57,241 nucleotides of DNA from a bacterium (GTDB lineage Bacteria; Actinomycetota; Acidimicrobiia; Spongiisociales; Spongiisociaceae), in contig JAPPGV010000028.1 of the NCBI GenBank assembly GCA_028821235.1, positions 1-57,241 of the forward strand. The letters are read 5' to 3'. This document shows, piece after piece, positions 8,272 through 17,992 of this stretch. The position numbers and the translations under genes were made by a program. The notes beneath the pieces were generated by a model. The model had not been told where the DNA came from and did no database searches. It worked only from the letters and a program-made list of their open reading frames with translations. How positions within the stretch are numbered: the stretch's first letter is position 1; every line of letters begins with the position of its first letter.

Positions 8272-8789
8272 GCCCGCGATCGGCGTTTCCCGCCGCGCCC
8301 GAGTTGGCGGTTACCCGCTGGTTCAATACCGCCGCCAATCCGACCCTGGCCGACCTGCTGGGCGAGGTCGTGGTCATCGAGGCGTTCCAGATGCTCTGTC
8401 CGGGTTGTGTCTCCCACGGACTGCCACAGGCCAAGCGTATCCAGCACGCCTTCGGCGACGATGTCACCCTCCTCGGGCTCCACTGCGTGTTCGAGCATCA
8501 CGAGGCCATGACGCCGGTCTCTCTCGAGGCGTTCCTCTACGAGTACCGCCTCACCTTCCCGGTCGGTGTCGATGCCCACGATCCCGGGTCGGCTCTGCCC
8601 ATCACGATGAGCCGGTTCCAGCTGCGGGGAACCCCGAGCCTGGTTGCCATCGACCGGGCCGGACGCGTCCGTCTCAACGCGTTCGGCCAGGTAGACGACC
8701 TCATCGTCGGCGCGACCCTCGCCCGTCTCATCGACGAGCCCCGGCCAGTAGCGGCGGACGAATGCGAGCCCGACACGGGAAACGCGTAG
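8268..8789 (+). CDS. Thioredoxin-like (AhpC/TlpA-type) redox protein
   Basis: A 173-residue protein with a thioredoxin fold: VVVIEAFQMLCPGC supplies the beta strand and CxxC active site (CPGC), and RGTPSLVAIDRAGRVRL supplies the cis-proline strand. No signal peptide or membrane segment is evident, so it is probably cytosolic. Start choice is GTG 8268, which overlaps the leader ORF stop, or GTG 8265 one codon earlier. It lies between the haem A operon and pheA. The CxxC suggests a disulfide reductase or peroxiredoxin-like role; the substrate is unknown. Confidence 0.78.
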   Translation: MSPRSAFPAAPELAVTRWFNTAANPTLADLLGEVVVIEAFQMLCPGCVSHGLPQAKRIQHAFGDDVTLLGLHCVFEHHEAMTPVSLEAFLYEYRLTFPVGVDAHDPGSALPITMSRFQLRGTPSLVAIDRAGRVRLNAFGQVDDLIVGATLARLIDEPRPVAADECEPDTGNA

Positions 8790-8836
8790 CCCCGAGGTTC
8801 GGAACGCTACCGAGGTCGGGGTAGAGTTCGCGGACC

Positions 8837-9853
8837 GTGATTCAAACATCTGGCACGAGTTCACGCTCCCTCGGCTTCCTCGGACCCGCCGGCACTTTCA
8901 CCGAGGAGGCGCTGGTCACCCGGAAGTACCTGGCCGCCATGCGCCGGCAACCGTTCAACTCGATGCTGCAAGTCCTGAAGTCCGTGGAGTCCGGCGTGGT
9001 GGATGTCGGGTTCGTCCCGATCGAGAACATGATCGAGGGGGCCGTCACCTCCAGCATCGACACCCTGGCCTTCGGAACCGGCCTGTTGATCCAGGACGAG
9101 GTGATAATGGATGTCAGCCTCGCGCTGATGGCGCTTCCCGGCACAGAACTGCGGAATGTCAATTACATCCTCTCCTACCCCCTCGCCTCGGCACAGTGCA
9201 GCCGGTTCATCACACGGCGATTACCCGGCGCGGTAATGGTGGCGGCCAACTCGACGGCCGGCGCGGCCCGTGACCTGGTCGCCCGGGGGGACACGGACAC
9301 GGTGGTGATCGCTCCCCAGAGAGCCGCCGAGGTCTACGGCTTGGAGGTTCTCGAGGCGGGTATAGAGGATCGGTCCGGCAACCAGACGCGCTTCCTGCTG
9401 GTGGGCCGCGACACCGTCCCCGCGCCGACCGGCCGGGACAAGACCAGCCTGGTCGTGTATCAGCGCGCCGACGCACCGGGGTCGCTGGTGGGGATCCTGG
9501 GCGAATTCGTGGCCCGGTCAATCAACATCACCAGCCTGCAGAGCCGTCCCACCAAGGCCAGCCTCGGGAGCTACTGCTTCCTCATCGACTGCGAGGGTCA
9601 CGTAATGGACGAGAAGCTGGGCGATGCGCTACGCAACCTCCAGATGAGGGCGGCCAGCGTCAAGTTCCTCGGCTCCTACCCGGCGGACTCGGTCAGCCCG
9701 GTCGACGGTCCGGCCAACCCAGCATTGCGCGAGGACGTGGATGCCTCCTACGTGGACGATGAGGGTTACCTGGTCCTGGCGGGCGTGCCCGACCAGACGA
9801 GCCGCGACGAGGCCGATGCGTGGCTGGCCGAAGTGCGCTCCAAAGTAGTCTGA
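8837..9853 (+). CDS. pheA: Prephenate dehydratase with ACT domain (copy 1)
   Basis: A 338-residue enzyme converting prephenate to phenylpyruvate in phenylalanine synthesis. The PDT domain starts at GFLGPAGTFTEEA (residues 13-25), has PIENMIEG near 61 and the catalytic Thr-Arg-Phe of GNQTRF (184-186). A C-terminal ACT domain (about 203-283) carries the SLQSRP phenylalanine-binding loop. A low-complexity tail of about 50 residues follows. The start is GTG 8837; a TAGAGT box 9 bases before it could be its promoter. A second, more divergent copy lies at 28856, so paralogue roles differ or are redundant. Confidence 0.93.
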   Translation: MIQTSGTSSRSLGFLGPAGTFTEEALVTRKYLAAMRRQPFNSMLQVLKSVESGVVDVGFVPIENMIEGAVTSSIDTLAFGTGLLIQDEVIMDVSLALMALPGTELRNVNYILSYPLASAQCSRFITRRLPGAVMVAANSTAGAARDLVARGDTDTVVIAPQRAAEVYGLEVLEAGIEDRSGNQTRFLLVGRDTVPAPTGRDKTSLVVYQRADAPGSLVGILGEFVARSINITSLQSRPTKASLGSYCFLIDCEGHVMDEKLGDALRNLQMRAASVKFLGSYPADSVSPVDGPANPALREDVDASYVDDEGYLVLAGVPDQTSRDEADAWLAEVRSKVV

Positions 9854-9856
9854 GGA

Positions 9857-9885
9857 CGAGTCGGGGCGTCCGGGCTCAGGACTCG
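9857..9885. terminator. Weak inverted repeat between convergent genes
   Basis: CGAGTC (9857-9862) pairs with GACTCG (9880-9885) around a GC-rich loop in the 22-base gap where pheA and the ThDP enzyme gene converge. It lacks a T-run and is short, so it is only a candidate bidirectional terminator. Confidence 0.3.
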
Positions 9886-11564
9886 ATCAGACCCTTCTGA
9901 GGCCGCGTCCAGGGCAGTGTGCTGGCATGCGCGGCCAGCGGGGCCGCCGGTATCCGCATGGTGCCGAAGGGCACGTCGATGACCACCGGCGTTTCGCGTT
10001 CCAGGGCAAGCGGGATCATTGTCTCGAGATCGTGGGGGTCGTCCGCTCTCATCCCTACCGCTCCGAATGACTCCGCGAACTTGACGAAGTCCGGGTTGTG
10101 CAGGTCGGTCCCGTAGGTTGCGCCGAACGACTCCTCCAAGTCGCGGGCCACGTTGCCGTAGGAGTCGTTCCTGAAGACGACCACCACCACGTCGAGACCG
10201 TACTGGACCGCCGTGGCGAGCTCGGAGGAGTTGTACATGAAGCCTCCGTCTCCGGCCACGCACACCACGGGGCGGTCCGGCTTCGCGACCTTGACGCCCA
10301 GGGCTGTCGGGAAGGCGTAGCCGAGGTTGAACGAGTAGCCGGAGTCGATGTACGTCTTGGGCCGGTTCACCTGGTAGTGGGTGCGGGCGTAGAAGCCGAA
10401 CTGCGTCACGTCCCAGACCACGAACGCCTCCTCCGGGATGCCGCGTTGCATCGCCTCCAGGACGGCGTACTGGGGTTCCTTGAGCCGGATGTCGTAGTAG
10501 GCGATGAGGCGGCGGGCCGCCGTGACGGCCTCGGCCGGTGACGGGCGCTCGCCCGCGCCGGCCTCCACCAGGAGAGGAAGCAGCGCATCGATGGTGGCTC
10601 TGGCATCGCCGTGCAGGGGGATGGTATTGGACTGGATCCTGGCGAGTTCGCCGTCGTCGATGTTGATGTTCACCAGAGTGGACGACTCGCCGGCCGGATT
10701 GCCGAGCGAGAATCGTGAGCCGATTCCTATGACCACGTCAGCGGCCTGCATCACCTCGTAGAGCTGGTTCATCTCCTGCCGCTCGCCCCTGGGGCTGAAG
10801 CACGAGCCGTAGGACAATGCATGGCTGTCCGGGATGGTCCCCTTGCCTCCGCCGGATGTCACCACCGGTATGTTGGTGGCCTCCGCCAGCTCGGCCAGGG
10901 CGCCCTCCGCGTTCGAGCGCGCCACACCGCCGCCGGCGAATATCACCGGGGTGCGAGAGGCGGCGATGACACGGGCGGCCTCCCGGAGGTCTTCTGCGCT
11001 CGGCACGATCCGGGGAATACGGGCGGGGTTCCGCAACCGGACCTCTTCCCGCTCCACTCCGGTCTCGGGCGGGATCTCGATCAGGACCGGACGCGGTCGG
11101 CCCGTACGCATCTGCCTGAACGCTTCGAACACCGCATCCGGTACTTCGCGGGGCCTGAGCACCCGCCGTTGCCACTTGGTAACCGAGCGCACCGTGCCCG
11201 GCTGGTCCATGACCTCGTGAACGGCCCCGGCACCCTTGCCGATGGCACCGCGCGGGATCTGGCCGGCGATCACGAGCACCGGCGAGGAGCGCGCGTACGC
11301 GTTGGTCAATCCGGACGCCGCGTTGTAGAGACCCGCCCCCGGAACCACGAGGGCCACCCCCGGCCTTCCCGAAGAGCGGGCATAACCGTCGGCCATGAAG
11401 GTGGTGGCCTGCTCGTGGCGGGTCGTGACCATCCGGATGCCCGGCTCGTCCCGCAGCGCGGCGACGATCCCGTATATCTGTATGCCCGGCACGCCGAACA
11501 CGACCTCGACACCCTCGTTCGCGAGGGACTTAACGAGTGCTTCGCCGCCGCTCAGTCTCACCAT
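9876..11564 (-). CDS. Thiamine diphosphate-dependent enzyme, acetolactate synthase-like
   Basis: A 562-residue IlvB/benzoylformate-decarboxylase superfamily protein. The N-terminal pyrimidine-binding domain contains the catalytic glutamate in TTRHEQATTFMADGYAR (E51), a central Rossmann-like domain spans about 190-340, and the C-terminal pyrophosphate-binding domain has the ThDP motif GDG (438-440) ending at N466 in FRNDSYGN. No small regulatory subunit gene is adjacent, so it may be a catabolic or specialised carboligase or decarboxylase rather than biosynthetic acetolactate synthase. It stands alone, converging with pheA. Confidence 0.85.
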   Translation of the reverse strand: MVRLSGGEALVKSLANEGVEVVFGVPGIQIYGIVAALRDEPGIRMVTTRHEQATTFMADGYARSSGRPGVALVVPGAGLYNAASGLTNAYARSSPVLVIAGQIPRGAIGKGAGAVHEVMDQPGTVRSVTKWQRRVLRPREVPDAVFEAFRQMRTGRPRPVLIEIPPETGVEREEVRLRNPARIPRIVPSAEDLREAARVIAASRTPVIFAGGGVARSNAEGALAELAEATNIPVVTSGGGKGTIPDSHALSYGSCFSPRGERQEMNQLYEVMQAADVVIGIGSRFSLGNPAGESSTLVNINIDDGELARIQSNTIPLHGDARATIDALLPLLVEAGAGERPSPAEAVTAARRLIAYYDIRLKEPQYAVLEAMQRGIPEEAFVVWDVTQFGFYARTHYQVNRPKTYIDSGYSFNLGYAFPTALGVKVAKPDRPVVCVAGDGGFMYNSSELATAVQYGLDVVVVVFRNDSYGNVARDLEESFGATYGTDLHNPDFVKFAESFGAVGMRADDPHDLETMIPLALERETPVVIDVPFGTMRIPAAPLAAHASTLPWTRPQKGLIES

Positions 11565-11775
11565 CGCGACACCGCAACCAGGCTTCCACCCAGATCAAGC
11601 ATGCTCGCTCCGCAGGATCGACCGCGAACAGCGGAGTCCGACGCAGCATCGCACTCGAGACGCTCTCCAACTCTCAGCAAGACACCGGGCACACTACAAC
11701 ACGGTCCAGCGAGCAAGGGCACCAAACCGGATCGCCTAGGAAGGCGCGAGCCAACTGCCGGGGCCGCCGGCTGGT

Positions 11776-14253
11776 TTAGGACGTTTCCTCGGCGGCCTCG
11801 TTGCGGCGGTATATGGCATCGATCGCCTCGTCGAGTTCGTCCGCCCAGCGCTGCGTCCGCGAGCGGAGTCGCATGTTCTGGTAGGCGCCCCACAGGGTCA
11901 TGGCGGGTGGCACCAGCACGATGGAGACGATCAGCGAGTACGCGATCGTGATAGCCGCCGTGATGGCGAACTGCTGGGATGCGGCCAGGGGGGAGAACAC
12001 CAGCACTCCGAGCCCGAGCGCCGTAGTCATGGCGGAGCCCAGCAGCGCCGATCCCGTGACCGAGAGCGTCTGGACGGCTGCCCTCTCAGGGTTGCGGTGG
12101 TGCCCGTACTCCTCGCGGTAGCGATGGATCATGTGGATGGTGTAGTCCACCCCGATCCCGATCGAGAGCGCGGTGATGATGGACGTGATGAGCGTGTACG
12201 GGATGTTCAGCAACGCCATGGTGCCCAGGACCGAGACGAGCACCAGCACTATCGGGAACACCGCCACGAATCCCAGGGCGGGCTGGCGGACCGTCATCCA
12301 GAAGAAGAGGGCGAGGACGGTCAGCGCCACCGCGATGGTGGTGCTGATGGCCTCCGTCTGCTGCTCGGTGATGGCGTCGGTGACGGTGAACGAGATGATG
12401 CTGGACGAGGTGGCGGTGAGCGCGCTGTCGTCACCGAACCAGAGGTCCTCGATCTCCCGCTGGGTGTTCCTGGCCTGCGAGGTGTCGCCTGCGAAGGCCG
12501 GGAACTGGAGCAGCATGGCGTCGACGCCGTCCGGGTTGTTGACCAGGAGGCGCCCCATGACAGGATCGACCGCCACCACCCGGTCGAGTAGCTCCTGCAT
12601 CAGCGGCGTATCGAGCTCGATTCCGGCGGAGGCCTGCTGGAACAGGGCGGCGAGCTCCGGGTCGTACTTGTCGCCGGGCTGCCCGCTGTCGTTGATCCAG
12701 TCGTGCACAATCAGGTCGAAGGACGCCTGGATCGGCCCTGCCGCTGCCCCGGGGCGGCGCGTCTCGTCCGCAAAGGCGGTGGTGAGGTCATGAAGGTCGA
12801 TGAACGTGCGGGCCTCGGTAGCCTCGGCCTTCAGGAGCAGGGTGACCATCTCCGTCGAGCCGCCGATGGCCACGTCGAGCGCCTCCATATCCTCCAGTAA
12901 CCCCCCACCCCTGGGAAGGATGTCGCGGATACTGAACTCCGACTCGAGGTCCCGGGCCGCGAACCCGAGCCCGATCGTGATCGCGATGACGGCAACTATG
13001 TAGGGCGTGGGCTTGCGGGTCACCCCTTTCCCCAGGAACTCCGCCATCCGGCTGACACCGGGCAGGGCGGTCGCTATCGGGCGGGGCTCCTTCAACTTGC
13101 CGCGAGCCGCCCGCCTCCGATCGATGATCGTCCGGCCGGCGGGAATAAGCGTCAGCATCACCAGGAGGGCCATCCCCACGCCCAACCCCGCGATGATGCC
13201 GAAGTCGTTGACGATCCCGATCGGGGAGAACAGGCTCACTAAGAGGCTCACGATCGTGGTGACCGCGGCCAGCGTGAGGGGCAGGCTGACGTGCCGCAGT
13301 CCCATCTGGACAGCCCCGGCGACATCCTCGCCGGCGAGGCGTTGCTCGCGGTAGTGCGAGACGATCTGGATGGCGTAGTCCACCGTGAGGCCGATCAGGA
13401 TGATCGGCACCATCGTGGTGAGCGAATTGGGAGGACCGACCAGACCCAGCGCGTTGGGCCCGAGCCATCCCTCGGCGCCGACGATCCAGATTATCGACAG
13501 CAGGAGCCCTCCCAGCGTCAGGAGGAGATCCGAGACCGTCCGCATGAAAAGCAGGATCAGCACCGCAATCAAGAGGAAGGCCGCACCCACGAGCGGGGCC
13601 ATCCCTTCCTCTGTGGCCTTCTTGTACTCGTCTTCTATGACCACGGGCGAGATGCTGCTCACCCGCAGCGGGCCCTCGTCCGCATCCGCCAACTCGTCGA
13701 CCACCCGCGAGGCGGCGTAGATACGCTCGTCGTTGGTGTCAGTCAGGTTGATGGTGGCGATGGCGATCGGAGTCCCGTTCGCGTCCAGTCCGGTCATGGC
13801 GTCGAGTGCCTCCCCGATGCCCGGGACGTTGCGGACGGAGTCGATCTCCGCCTGCGTGACCGACCCGAGGGCGTCCACCTGGAGCACGGCCTTGACCAGC
13901 AACGAGGGCGCGAAAACGGGATCGGGAGGCGCCAGCATGTCCCTCACGCTGGGATCGGTGACGATCTCTCCGATCAGGCTGTCCATCTGGGAGAGCCCTT
14001 CGGGCGTGAGCGCCTCCCCGCGGAAGATGAGCGTGGCTACGTGCGCCTCGGCCTCGCCCCCGAAGAGCTCATCTATCTCGTCCAAGGCCTGGGCGACGGC
14101 GCTGCCGTCGGGAAGGGTCTCGGCGGTCTCCGGCGGCTCCGCGCGCTGTGCAGAGCCGGCGCCCAGGACAACGGTGACGACGAGGAGGGCGGCGATGGTG
14201 ATCCATGGGTAGCCGGTCACGAGCCGGCGCAGCCGATCGAGTGCCTTGCTCAT
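11776..14253 (-). CDS. RND/MMPL-family transporter (HpnN-like, sterol-sensing-like domains)
   Basis: An 825-residue inner-membrane protein with the duplicated 1+5 / 1+5 helix layout of the RND superfamily. Each half has a large extracytoplasmic domain and an SSD-like core motif: GLTVDYAIQIVSHYREQR in the first and GIGVDYTIHMIHRYREEYG in the second. The proton-relay-type aspartates in both VDY motifs are present. Family members export lipids, hopanoids or siderophores by proton motive force. It lies 150 bases downstream of an operon with an LprG-like lipoprotein and MFS pump, which makes envelope lipid transport plausible; the cargo is not determinable. Confidence 0.85.
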   Translation of the reverse strand: MSKALDRLRRLVTGYPWITIAALLVVTVVLGAGSAQRAEPPETAETLPDGSAVAQALDEIDELFGGEAEAHVATLIFRGEALTPEGLSQMDSLIGEIVTDPSVRDMLAPPDPVFAPSLLVKAVLQVDALGSVTQAEIDSVRNVPGIGEALDAMTGLDANGTPIAIATINLTDTNDERIYAASRVVDELADADEGPLRVSSISPVVIEDEYKKATEEGMAPLVGAAFLLIAVLILLFMRTVSDLLLTLGGLLLSIIWIVGAEGWLGPNALGLVGPPNSLTTMVPIILIGLTVDYAIQIVSHYREQRLAGEDVAGAVQMGLRHVSLPLTLAAVTTIVSLLVSLFSPIGIVNDFGIIAGLGVGMALLVMLTLIPAGRTIIDRRRAARGKLKEPRPIATALPGVSRMAEFLGKGVTRKPTPYIVAVIAITIGLGFAARDLESEFSIRDILPRGGGLLEDMEALDVAIGGSTEMVTLLLKAEATEARTFIDLHDLTTAFADETRRPGAAAGPIQASFDLIVHDWINDSGQPGDKYDPELAALFQQASAGIELDTPLMQELLDRVVAVDPVMGRLLVNNPDGVDAMLLQFPAFAGDTSQARNTQREIEDLWFGDDSALTATSSSIISFTVTDAITEQQTEAISTTIAVALTVLALFFWMTVRQPALGFVAVFPIVLVLVSVLGTMALLNIPYTLITSIITALSIGIGVDYTIHMIHRYREEYGHHRNPERAAVQTLSVTGSALLGSAMTTALGLGVLVFSPLAASQQFAITAAITIAYSLIVSIVLVPPAMTLWGAYQNMRLRSRTQRWADELDEAIDAIYRRNEAAEETS

Positions 14254-14403
14254 GGCTCAATAAGGATCACGTCGCTACTAATCATCCCAACTTCCCCTAA
14301 GAGCGGACCCTTTCATGGGCTGAAAGCCAGACCCGGATTCACCTTGAAGTCATGGGTCAGCGCCACGAATCCTAACAGTGACCTGACTCGGCCATCGATC
14401 GTG

Positions 14404-15768
14404 TCATCCCTTAGCCTTCTTGAATCGCCAGCCGTGCATAAGGCTTCCGTAGTGGTTGAACGAGCGCTTTGCCTCCGGGTCGTCGAAGGGGTAGTCCGCG
14501 CCCATCTGGGTCGCGGCTGCGAGTCCGCTAACGAAGCAGGTCTCCTGGCTGTTAATCAGCGTGTGGGCTCCACAGTGCCAGGTTCTTCTCTTGCCCTGGA
14601 TGAAGCGGAACAGGTAGATGAGCAGTGTGGCCTGGCGCACGTCGTGCACGATGTGTTGAAACCACCACCTCCCTACGATCTTCTTTTCATCGATCCGGCT
14701 GGTCGGGTTGTAGGTAACAAGGCAGGGTTTGTCGGACTGGTTGGCCCACGGCTGCTGGTTGTGCATGATGTACGTTATTTCATAGTTGTCGGGCCTGGCG
14801 CCGTATTGTTCGATGTGGTTACTCCGCGTCTCCAGCGGCCTCACTTCGTTGTCCGGCAGGACCGTGAAATCCGAGTGCACCACCGTGTGGTTGTGGAGTT
14901 CGCTCTCGTAACGTATCGACGACAAGATGTAGCGCTCCAGCATCGTGGGTTTGTCGAGGATCATCATCGTCTGGTTGGCATTACACGCCAGAATCACGTC
15001 ATCGAATGTCTCTTTCACACCGTCCTCATCCTCGATCACGACGCAGGATGCCTGGCGATACACCTTCCGGACCGGCCGGTTGAGATAGATCTTGTCCCTG
15101 AACTCGGCCGACAGGTGCTCATAGATCCGTCGCGTGCCTCGGTCCCATGTCTGCATGGGAGTCGCCGATTCGATGTCGAAGAACTCGAGGTACCTCGAGA
15201 ACAGGGCCGCAGGCATATCGAACACATTGGTCGCCATCAGGAAATTGACGAACATGGGCTTCAGTATCTTGTACCGGAAGTCCCCGGAGAACCCACCCAT
15301 ATTCAGCACCGTCCCCATGCTGATGTAGTTGAACGGGTTGAGAGCGTTCGCCAACTTCGACCGGGAACGGCTCAGGCGGCCGAAGCGATGCAGGCGCCTC
15401 AGGATCCGTTGGAACTTCTCGATCTCGGATCCGAGCTGCCGTCTGATGTCGGAGTCGAAATCGTGGGCGTAGACATCGCCACGGTATCTCACGCTGTAGC
15501 TGAACCTGGTATCGACCAACTCGATCCCGAATCGCTCCATCAGCAGCACGATGTGGTGGTAGACCGACGGGATGCAGGCGGTCACGGAGATATCGAACGG
15601 GATCGACGCTCCGTCATCCTGGGGCATCTCTACCGTCACCGCATTCCCCCCGAGCCGGTCCCCGGCCTCGAACAGCCTGAAGTCGAACCGGTCAGGATGC
15701 TGATGCAACCCCCAGGCAGCGCCCAGCCCGGAGATCCCCCCGCCAACAACTGCAATGCGCCTCGACAT
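14404..15768 (-). CDS. FAD-dependent amine-oxidase-like oxidoreductase (COG2907 type)
   Basis: A 454-residue flavoprotein with an N-terminal dinucleotide fold RIAVVGGGISGLGAAWGL (residues 4-21), the acidic ribose-binding residue in FRLFEAGDRLGGNAV, and a C-terminal flavin segment INSQETCFVSGLAAATQMG. The middle is unusually rich in aromatic and charged residues. Such NAD/FAD-binding proteins are often encoded near cyclopropane or unsaturated fatty-acid modification genes. Here the ATG lies 8 bases after the MFS gene in one operon with the LprG-like lipoprotein, suggesting a lipid substrate. That is inference; the reaction is unknown. Confidence 0.8.
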   Translation of the reverse strand: MSRRIAVVGGGISGLGAAWGLHQHPDRFDFRLFEAGDRLGGNAVTVEMPQDDGASIPFDISVTACIPSVYHHIVLLMERFGIELVDTRFSYSVRYRGDVYAHDFDSDIRRQLGSEIEKFQRILRRLHRFGRLSRSRSKLANALNPFNYISMGTVLNMGGFSGDFRYKILKPMFVNFLMATNVFDMPAALFSRYLEFFDIESATPMQTWDRGTRRIYEHLSAEFRDKIYLNRPVRKVYRQASCVVIEDEDGVKETFDDVILACNANQTMMILDKPTMLERYILSSIRYESELHNHTVVHSDFTVLPDNEVRPLETRSNHIEQYGARPDNYEITYIMHNQQPWANQSDKPCLVTYNPTSRIDEKKIVGRWWFQHIVHDVRQATLLIYLFRFIQGKRRTWHCGAHTLINSQETCFVSGLAAATQMGADYPFDDPEAKRSFNHYGSLMHGWRFKKAKG

Positions 15769-15776
15769 CGGTTAGC

Positions 15777-17246
15777 TCAACCTTCGGAACGGCTCTCCGT
15801 CATCCCGGTGTCATCCATCTTCATCGACAGCGCCGGCAGGATGGCCAGGAGGGAGAATATCCCCGCAACCCTGAACAGGCTCTGGAACACCGTCACGCCG
15901 GCTTCGATCAGGGGGGCCGCCGTTTCTTCGTACGACCCGCCGATCGTTACATCGGCGGTCATGCTGTAGAACTGCTCTATCCCCCAGGTGGACAGGGCCG
16001 CCAGGCCCAGCGCCATGCCCACCATCCGGGCCGCGGTGATCAGCGAGGCGGCGGTGCCCCAGTAGTGGCTGGGGGCTGCGCTGAGAGCTGTGACGCTGAT
16101 GGGGGGGATGACCAACCCGAATCCCAGGCCCGCCGTCACGAGCGGCCCCGTCAGCTCGAACTGCTGCACCTCGGTTTCCCAGTTACCCATGAAGATCAAG
16201 CCCACCCCGATGAGCACCAGCCCGGCGATGGTGGCGGCCCTGACTCCTGTCCAGCGCATGATGTAGCCGCCTATCAAGGCTCCCGGCGGGATGGCGGCCG
16301 TGAGGCGGACCAGATGGAGGGCGGCCTCCCAGGTCGGCTTCTCCATGACGGTGTTGGCCATCAGGGGAACGGCGACCAAGCCGATGATCAGGGCTATACC
16401 CACCACGAACTGAACGGCGTTGGCGGTTACGAACGCCTTGGAGCGGTGCAGGAACGCGGCCACCAGCGGCTGCTCGGCCCGCTTCTCCACCCTGACCAGG
16501 AGGGCTACGAGGCATACACCCGCGGCCAGCATCAGGTACGGGACGATGGACTCGAGAGAGAATATGGCCCGCTGGGACAGTGCGGCGGTGATAATCAGGA
16601 GCGCCGCTCCCAGGAGTAGCGCGCCCAGGTAGTCCATCTTGGCCTCGCGGTTGGGTCGGTTCGGCAGGACGGCCAGAAGCGCCATCAGCAGCAGGCTCTG
16701 TGGTACGTCGAACCAGAAGATCCACCTCCAGCCGATCCACTCGATGATGGCGCCCCCGTAAAGAGGACCGAGGACCGACCCGGCCTCGGCCGCGGCGGCC
16801 ACGAGACCGAGCGTCACCCCTCGGTGGCGGGCCGGGACGGCCGCCACTGCCATGGCCATGGCGATCGGCACCGTGGCGCCGCCGCCGGCGGCCTGTAGGA
16901 CCCTGGCGGAGACGATCCAGGGAAAGTTGGGCGCCACCGCCACCAATGCCGACCCGATGGCGAACACGAGCAGCGCCAGCTGGAATATCCGCACCCTGCC
17001 ATGGACGTCGGACAGGCGTCCGGCCAGCGGCATGGCGACGGTGTAGCTGACCAGGTACCCGGTGATGATCCAGGAGGCCGAGTCCAGGTCCGTCAGAGGG
17101 ATCTTCAACTCCAGCATGACGGTGGGCAATGCGGTGTTGACCACCGTCTGATCCAGGGCGGTCGAGAAGACCCCCAGGCAGATGATCGTCAGGATCCCCG
17201 TCTGGGAAGACCCCCACGCGACGACGCGAGACCTGACCGCGTTCAC
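15777..17246 (-). CDS. MFS transporter, DHA2/EmrB-QacA family (P55-like)
   Basis: A 489-residue inner-membrane protein with about 14 hydrophobic helices. Recognisable motifs are motif C-like ALDQTVVNTALPTV in helix 1, DSASWIITGYLVSYTVAMPLAGRLSD with motif A (GRLSDVHGRVR) between helices 2 and 3, and AEAGSVLGPLYGG in helix 5. The GTG start is only 2 bases after the stop of an LprG/LppX-like lipoprotein gene. This reproduces the mycobacterial LprG-Rv1410c (P55) pair, in which the two proteins move triacylglycerol and lipoglycans to the outer envelope. Drug efflux is an alternative. Confidence 0.85.
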   Translation of the reverse strand: MNAVRSRVVAWGSSQTGILTIICLGVFSTALDQTVVNTALPTVMLELKIPLTDLDSASWIITGYLVSYTVAMPLAGRLSDVHGRVRIFQLALLVFAIGSALVAVAPNFPWIVSARVLQAAGGGATVPIAMAMAVAAVPARHRGVTLGLVAAAAEAGSVLGPLYGGAIIEWIGWRWIFWFDVPQSLLLMALLAVLPNRPNREAKMDYLGALLLGAALLIITAALSQRAIFSLESIVPYLMLAAGVCLVALLVRVEKRAEQPLVAAFLHRSKAFVTANAVQFVVGIALIIGLVAVPLMANTVMEKPTWEAALHLVRLTAAIPPGALIGGYIMRWTGVRAATIAGLVLIGVGLIFMGNWETEVQQFELTGPLVTAGLGFGLVIPPISVTALSAAPSHYWGTAASLITAARMVGMALGLAALSTWGIEQFYSMTADVTIGGSYEETAAPLIEAGVTVFQSLFRVAGIFSLLAILPALSMKMDDTGMTESRSEG

Positions 17247-17248
17247 GT

Positions 17249-17992
17249 TCAGGCGGAGGTATCCGGAAGTTGAATGTCGACAGGTGTGTCGTAGTCGGAG
17301 AGGATTATCAGACGGCTGGTGCCCTCCCCATCGTCATCGAAGATCTGGCCGGCTATGCGGATCTGCCGCAGTACCTGATCCGCCTTACCGATCCATAGGC
17401 TCAGGTCGATCGGATGACCGGTATCCGCGGACGTGATGAGGGTGGACAGGTCCTCGGACATCAGCGTTCCGTCAACCCGGAGCGCCGGGCCATCCCCGAC
17501 CGACTCCGTGGCCGCGATGGCGGCGTCCTGGACCAGGGGTAACAGGTTGCTCAGAGTGACGCCCAGCCCGACGAAATTGAAGGGAACCTGGTCCAGCGGC
17601 AGCGGGTTCCAGGGCGCGTCCGCCGAGAACTTCATGAAAGCGACGTCACCGACGGCAACGATCTCGATCTCCGCGAACCCCATCGCCGGGGATTCGACCT
17701 CCACGACTATCCGGGCGCTGTCGGGAGACTCCACTACTCCGTCCACGTTCTTCAACGTCGCGCCGAAGAACTTCGATCCCGTCTCGTTCTCGTCGATCAT
17801 CCGGAACGTTGCCGTCGAGAAGCTGGCCAGATTCTCTCCCGTGCGCGCCAGTACTTCCTCCAGCGAGAGCTCGGGTTCCGGCTCGGTCGTGGTGGGAGCG
17901 GGGTCGCTCCCGCAGGCGGCAACGAGGAGCAGGAAGGCCATCGCCAAGGCTGCGAGCGATGGGGTCCGGATAGCTGATCCGACTACGTTCAT
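17249..17992 (-). CDS. LppX/LprA/LprG-family lipoprotein
   Basis: A 247-residue secreted lipoprotein: signal peptide with lipobox LLVAACGS, a Pro/Thr/Glu-rich linker, then the LppX_LprAFG fold (LARTGENLASFSTATFRM, TLKNVDGVVESPDSARI, VAFMKFSADAPWNPL, IDLSLWIGKADQVLRQIRI). The last strand (SDYDTPVDIQLPD) is typical of the family, in which a hydrophobic cavity carries acylated lipids. The ATG at 17992 is chosen because it directly precedes the signal peptide. It is the first gene of a lipoprotein-MFS-FAD oxidoreductase operon, and coupling to the MFS gene suggests a joint lipid-export function. Confidence 0.88.
   Translation of the reverse strand: MNVVGSAIRTPSLAALAMAFLLLVAACGSDPAPTTTEPEPELSLEEVLARTGENLASFSTATFRMIDENETGSKFFGATLKNVDGVVESPDSARIVVEVESPAMGFAEIEIVAVGDVAFMKFSADAPWNPLPLDQVPFNFVGLGVTLSNLLPLVQDAAIAATESVGDGPALRVDGTLMSEDLSTLITSADTGHPIDLSLWIGKADQVLRQIRIAGQIFDDDGEGTSRLIILSDYDTPVDIQLPDTSA

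Noticed and set aside
13291-15969. 892-codon plus-strand open frame opposite the RND transporter and FAD enzyme
   Set aside because: It is the antisense of two genes with clear family motifs; its composition is Arg/Gly/His-rich as expected of antisense frames in GC-rich DNA, and it shows no domain.
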